Source of the DNA: Verrucomicrobiota bacterium
GTDB taxonomy: Bacteria > Verrucomicrobiota > Verrucomicrobiae > Limisphaerales > UBA11358
Assembly: GCA_014860005.1 (NCBI GenBank)
Contig: JACZKP010000216.1
Coordinates: 1 to 8,189, forward strand
Direction: 5' to 3'
Length of the DNA: 8,189 nt
Made by a program: the position numbers and the translations under genes. Shown here in pieces: positions 5,491 to 8,189 of the stretch (position 1 is the stretch's first letter; every line of letters starts with the position of its first letter). The notes beneath the pieces are model-generated. The model was not told where the DNA came from. It was given only the letters and a program-made list of their open reading frames with translations, and searched no databases.

Positions 5491-7464
5491 TCAATTTGGT
5501 TTTACGGGCAGGGTGGGAGGCTGGGGCGGGAATACCTTCATATTCGCGAGCGCTCCCAGAATAGTTTTCTGCACCGTCGGATTGGAAAGATTTCCCAAGT
5601 GGCCGCCTTGCGCAAAGACGGTGAGTTGTTCCGGGGCGAATGTGGCGCGCAGCCAGGCCAGGTCTTCGTCCGCCAGGAGAAAATCGTTTTGATTGACGAT
5701 CACGCGGATGTTGGGGTTGGCGCGCAGCCCAGCCTCATACGCCCGCAAATCGCCGGCTTTTTCCAGCGCCTCCGCCGTTGCGTCCATACCCCGCATCCAA
5801 TAATAAGGAATGACAAGTTTCTCGAAATAATCCTGGTAGGAATACTCAAGGATTTCCTGATACACCGGGTCGCGCCGAAAATTCCGGATCGGTTGTTGCA
5901 GCACGTCCTGATTATTTCGCCGCTGACTGCTGAAGATAATATCCCGCAGCATGAGGCGAAACGTCAGGCCGATGAGAAACCTGGATTCGATGGCGTTGAA
6001 GGGCAGCGAAGTTTGCGGCGTGAGGGTGCTCTGGCTCAGGGCGGCCACTTTCAAGAACGTGTTTTCCATCTGGTCAGTTCGCTCTGCCGCCGGCCAGTCC
6101 AGTGGCGCCCGGTAGAATCCGTCCAGCCGGGAAACTCCATGCAGCATCCGGATCGGGGTGTTGAGGGCCACGTAGCGGTCAAATTTGATGAGCGGCGTTC
6201 GATTGGTCGCTTCGGTGGCAGCGATAAACAGCGAATGCAGTGCGCCCATGGAATATCCCATCAGTGCTCTGTCGCCCAGACGATCCGGATAGCGCGCCTT
6301 CAGGCGACGATCAATTTCCGTCAACGCTACGAGAACATCGTGACCATCCACCGGCAGGTGAGCCGGCAGCGCAACGGTCGAAGCATTTTCCATGAACTCG
6401 GCGTTGAACGCGCTGCTGATGCACACGGCGGAAAAGCCGTTCTGGTAAACCAACTCGGCCAGCGCCAGGGAGGATTGGGCCAGCCGATGCGATCCCAGAC
6501 CGGGAACGATATAAACCACCGGCGCTTTTCCCGGTTGCAGCCAAAACGTAAATTTTAACTTCCGGTCCGTGGCTGGAATCCGAACCGATCCGGTCTTGCC
6601 ACGATTTGGAAATTCCGGGTCCTGGTAGGTGAAGAAGACGGATTCAAGGGTTTCCAGCGAAGCCTCGTCCGGTTCGCCCGTCACTTGAAAATCCGCCAAC
6701 CGGTTCGCCCGCGCGAATGTCCAGGCGTATTGAATCTGGGCATACGGATCCATTTCGGCCTGACTGAAGCGCACATATTCGTCCACGCTGTCGCTGAGAT
6801 CATTGTACATGACCGCGTAGGAGAGGTAGGTGTAGGGACCGAGGTAGGTCAGGGGTTTGTTCGCGTCGAATTCATAGGGCGCGATATAGATCAACGGATT
6901 GGCGGCGGTGTCGGCCGCCAAGCCGAGGGTGTCCCGTTCGTTGCTCGGTCCAAAAATCGGCAACATGATGAAACATTGCGGCGTCCAACCCCACTGGCCG
7001 AACGTCTGGCCAAAATCAGCGTCCGCTTTCGGAATGTTCCATTTGGTCCCCACGTCGAAGAACCCGGCCACGCCGACCGTGGTGTTGCAGACGAAACGGT
7101 AGGATTCATCGCGAGCACCGCGCCATTTCCCTTGGAGCAGATTGTTGATCAAGCGTCCGGGGTAAGTGAGGTTCCTGCCGAAATTGCCGATGCCGGTCCG
7201 GACCGGTTTCACGACGACCCACCGATACACCCGGCTGGTCGGTTTGACGACGCCGGTCATGATTCCCTTGTTGAAGCCCCACATCACCCGATTGAACGGT
7301 TCGAGAGGGTCGGGGACGGATTGAGGAAGGACCACGGATTCCGCTGCCGGAAGGTTTGTAACGCCCACGGCTGCCTCCTCCCCGTGGGCGAACACGGAGA
7401 AGCACAACAACAGAATCATCAGCGCCGAATTTTGAATTCTCCGGCTGGGTGGGGATTTCAACAT
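5491..7464 (-). CDS. mlaA: MlaA (VacJ) outer-membrane lipid-transport domain fused to alpha/beta hydrolase
   Basis: This 657-residue protein is more than twice the usual MlaA length of about 250. Residues 1-28 are an export signal: basic start, hydrophobic core ALMILLLCFSVF, then VFA/AHG as a signal peptidase I site. C21 in LLLC is a poor lipobox because a Leu precedes the Cys. Residues about 50-262 are MlaA: DPLEPFNRVMWGFN (52-65), NTTVGVAGFFDVG (127-139), DFGQTFGQWGW (150-160) and LPIFGPSNERD (168-178). Residues about 290-645 are an alpha/beta hydrolase: PGLGSH (321-326) as an oxyanion-loop candidate, GYSMG with nucleophile S405, D594 in NQND and H622 in GGHLG, so a full triad in the right order. 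MlaA proteins remove phospholipids from the outer leaflet of the outer membrane. A joined esterase or lipase could act on the same lipids or release acyl chains, which is inference. The ATG at 7464 is preferred over 7503 for its Shine-Dalgarno site and because the signal peptide then starts properly. No other mla genes are in the window. Confidence 0.88.
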   Translation of the reverse strand: MLKSPPSRRIQNSALMILLLCFSVFAHGEEAAVGVTNLPAAESVVLPQSVPDPLEPFNRVMWGFNKGIMTGVVKPTSRVYRWVVVKPVRTGIGNFGRNLTYPGRLINNLLQGKWRGARDESYRFVCNTTVGVAGFFDVGTKWNIPKADADFGQTFGQWGWTPQCFIMLPIFGPSNERDTLGLAADTAANPLIYIAPYEFDANKPLTYLGPYTYLSYAVMYNDLSDSVDEYVRFSQAEMDPYAQIQYAWTFARANRLADFQVTGEPDEASLETLESVFFTYQDPEFPNRGKTGSVRIPATDRKLKFTFWLQPGKAPVVYIVPGLGSHRLAQSSLALAELVYQNGFSAVCISSAFNAEFMENASTVALPAHLPVDGHDVLVALTEIDRRLKARYPDRLGDRALMGYSMGALHSLFIAATEATNRTPLIKFDRYVALNTPIRMLHGVSRLDGFYRAPLDWPAAERTDQMENTFLKVAALSQSTLTPQTSLPFNAIESRFLIGLTFRLMLRDIIFSSQRRNNQDVLQQPIRNFRRDPVYQEILEYSYQDYFEKLVIPYYWMRGMDATAEALEKAGDLRAYEAGLRANPNIRVIVNQNDFLLADEDLAWLRATFAPEQLTVFAQGGHLGNLSNPTVQKTILGALANMKVFPPQPPTLPVKPN

Positions 7465-7469
7465 CCTGA

Positions 7470-7475
7470 CCTCTT
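7470..7475 (-). promoter_or_regulatory. Shine-Dalgarno site of the MlaA-hydrolase gene
   Basis: AAGAGG on the - strand ends 5 bases before the ATG at 7464-7462. The upstream ATG at 7503 would add 13 charged residues ahead of the signal peptide, which supports the inner start. Confidence 0.6.
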
Positions 7476-7603
7476 TTCCTCGGAGGGCAAAATCATTGGG
7501 CACCGGGCGTCCGGCGCAAACTGCAGGTCATGTCTTGGCCCGAAATGCGGTTTCAGTTTTATGAAGCGGGTCTTGGTGGTCATCGCAATAGGATGATGTT
7601 GAA

Positions 7604-7640
7604 TTCCAATTGATTTGGCCACTCCTCCGTTCCAATTGAT
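7604..7640. repeat. Direct repeat of 11 bp with 26-bp spacing
   Basis: TTCCAATTGAT occurs exactly at 7604-7614 and again at 7630-7640. Each copy contains the palindromic core CAATTG. It lies 140-176 bases upstream of the MlaA-hydrolase start, so a paired activator or repressor site is possible. Confidence 0.55.
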
Positions 7641-7647
7641 CGGAACC

Positions 7648-7673
7648 CCGGTGCGGTTCGGGTACGGCACCGG
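7648..7673. repeat. Hairpin with 7-bp GC-rich stem
   Basis: CCGGTGC at 7648-7654 is the exact reverse complement of GCACCGG at 7667-7673, with a 12-base loop. There is no T-run, so it is not an obvious terminator. Confidence 0.5.
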
Positions 7674-7742
7674 TGGCGATGCCATTGGCCGCAGGTTGTG
7701 GGAAAATTGTGGCTCGCTCATGACGGGGATAAGCCCGGGAAA

Positions 7743-7773
7743 CCTGGCTGGCGCCATGAGGGGGTTGGCCAGG
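7743..7773. repeat. Inverted repeat CCTGGC...GCCAGG
   Basis: CCTGGC at 7743-7748 pairs with GCCAGG at 7768-7773 across a 19-base loop. It is weak alone; I list it because it belongs to a run of palindromes in this spacer. Confidence 0.3.
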
Positions 7774-7795
7774 TGAACTCCCGTTCAATCTTCCT

Positions 7796-7807
7796 GACCG
7801 GCCGGTC
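7796..7807. repeat. 12-bp perfect palindrome
   Basis: GACCGGCCGGTC reads identically on both strands with no spacer. It is too tight for a stable RNA hairpin, but could be a protein-binding site or part of a repeat element. Confidence 0.4.
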
Positions 7808-7876
7808 GCGGCAAAAGTGATCTGTTCGCCAGTGGGGAAACAGGAAACAGCCGGCGGCAATCTCCGTCAGGTAGTA

Positions 7877-7911
7877 GCCCTGTGACCCCGAAGCATTCGG
7901 GGTCGCAGGGC
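7877..7911. repeat. Strong 16-bp hairpin, REP-like
   Basis: The left arm (7877-7892) and right arm (7896-7911) pair over 16 positions around a GCA loop, with a single T-G wobble at 7883/7905. The inner arm GACCCCGAA pairs perfectly with TTCGGGGTC. No T-run follows on either strand, so it does not look like an intrinsic terminator. A dispersed palindromic repeat or the stem of an unknown RNA fits better. Confidence 0.6.
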
Positions 7912-8056
7912 CGGATCGGCAACCAAAGGCGCACGTCAATGCGAGCGGTCCCGAATGCACGCGGTACCGCCTCGGAGGAACATGATCCGCGCCCGGTTGC
8001 CAAATTGTCGCGCTGCTTCTGCGTCCATTCAAAATTGCGTCTTTGTCTCTTAGAGC

Positions 8057-8189
8057 CTGTCTGAAAACCCCGGAGCGCGGCTGTGTCGTCCTCGACCAGC
8101 CGCAGCAGGCCTCGATTTTTCGGCGGGTTGAGGACCTTGTCATGTGCTGCGGCTGGTCTTCGACACAGCCGCGCTCCTTTTTCAGACAG
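8057..8189. mobile_element. Palindromic MITE/REP-like element with long imperfect inverted repeats
   Basis: The element starts with CTGTCTGAAAA (8057-8067) and ends with its exact reverse complement (8179-8189), the last base of the window. Inside, GGAGCGCGGCTGTGTCG (8072-8088) is the exact reverse complement of 8161-8177, and ACCAGCCGCAGCA (8095-8107) pairs with 8145-8157. The arms are thus about 45-50 bp each, with a few unpaired bases, around a centre of some 37 bp (8108-8144). It has no coding capacity, as expected of a non-autonomous miniature transposable element or an intergenic palindromic repeat. The ends resemble insertion-sequence termini in form only; I cannot name a family. The right flank is outside the window, so target duplication cannot be tested. 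Confidence 0.65.

Larger units (their letters stand above)
7476..8056. other. Long spacer upstream of the MlaA-hydrolase gene, no gene supported
   Basis: Several frames are open here on the - strand, including 7458-7757 and 7718-8143. Their translations are rich in Pro, Arg, Cys and Ser, show no motif I recognise, and run across strong hairpins. The stretch holds a spaced direct repeat (7604-7640), hairpins at 7648-7673, 7743-7773 and 7877-7911, and a 12-bp palindrome at 7796-7807. The MlaA promoter should lie in its left part, but I see no convincing -35/-10 pair. Confidence 0.45.

Noticed and set aside
5599..7596. Two long + strand frames (5599-6558 and 6685-7596) opposite the MlaA-hydrolase
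   Set aside because: The - strand product has MlaA motifs and a full hydrolase triad. The + strand translations are Arg/Gln/His-rich antisense shadows.
7877..7911. Intrinsic terminator
   Set aside because: The stem is strong, but neither strand has a T-run behind it, and no supported gene ends nearby.
7458..8143. Possible small genes on the - strand in the right spacer
   Set aside because: The translations overlap each other in different frames, cross strong hairpins and the mobile repeat, and show no motifs or ribosome sites.
1..8189. CRISPR array, rRNA or integrase gene
   Set aside because: I see no series of regularly spaced identical repeats, no rRNA-like conserved stretches and no recombinase-like protein in any frame.

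Overview
The window looks like chromosomal DNA from a Gram-negative, moderately high-GC bacterium. It encodes an MlaA-type outer-membrane lipid protein, which implies a two-membrane envelope. The repeat-rich spacers, the large two-domain lipid proteins and the scarcity of strong Shine-Dalgarno sites suggest Verrucomicrobiota or a related PVC lineage. That placement is inference from style, not from a marker gene.

Layout. Positions 1-60 may hold the first codons of a leftward gene leaving the window. A spacer with AT-rich palindromes follows (about 78-114), then an Aas-like acyltransferase/acyl-ACP synthetase on the + strand (381-2498). Next comes a compact type II restriction-modification (R-M) module on the + strand: a complete C5-cytosine methyltransferase (2743-4017) whose stop overlaps the start of a probable restriction endonuclease (4014-5291) in ATGA. 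Facing it on the - strand is an MlaA domain fused to an alpha/beta-hydrolase domain (5491-7464). Directly after its TGA, in the same frame, lie 57 more sense codons encoding a transmembrane helix (5317-5490). Positions 7465-8189 hold no gene I can support. They contain a direct repeat, several hairpins and, at the window edge, a 133-bp element with long imperfect inverted repeats that looks like a MITE or REP-type mobile repeat.

How the genes fit together. The two large flanking genes both concern phospholipid homeostasis. Aas re-acylates lysophospholipids at the inner membrane. MlaA extracts misplaced phospholipids from the outer leaflet of the outer membrane. The attached hydrolase has a full Ser-Asp-His triad and could act on lipids made available by MlaA. 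The R-M module sits between them with somewhat lower GC in the stretches I counted. Short orphan reading frames lie at its left edge and a membrane-protein tail at its right edge, as expected if it was inserted into an older locus. The most unusual items are the MlaA-hydrolase fusion, the in-frame transmembrane extension behind its stop, the unassigned restriction enzyme, and the palindromic element at the right end.
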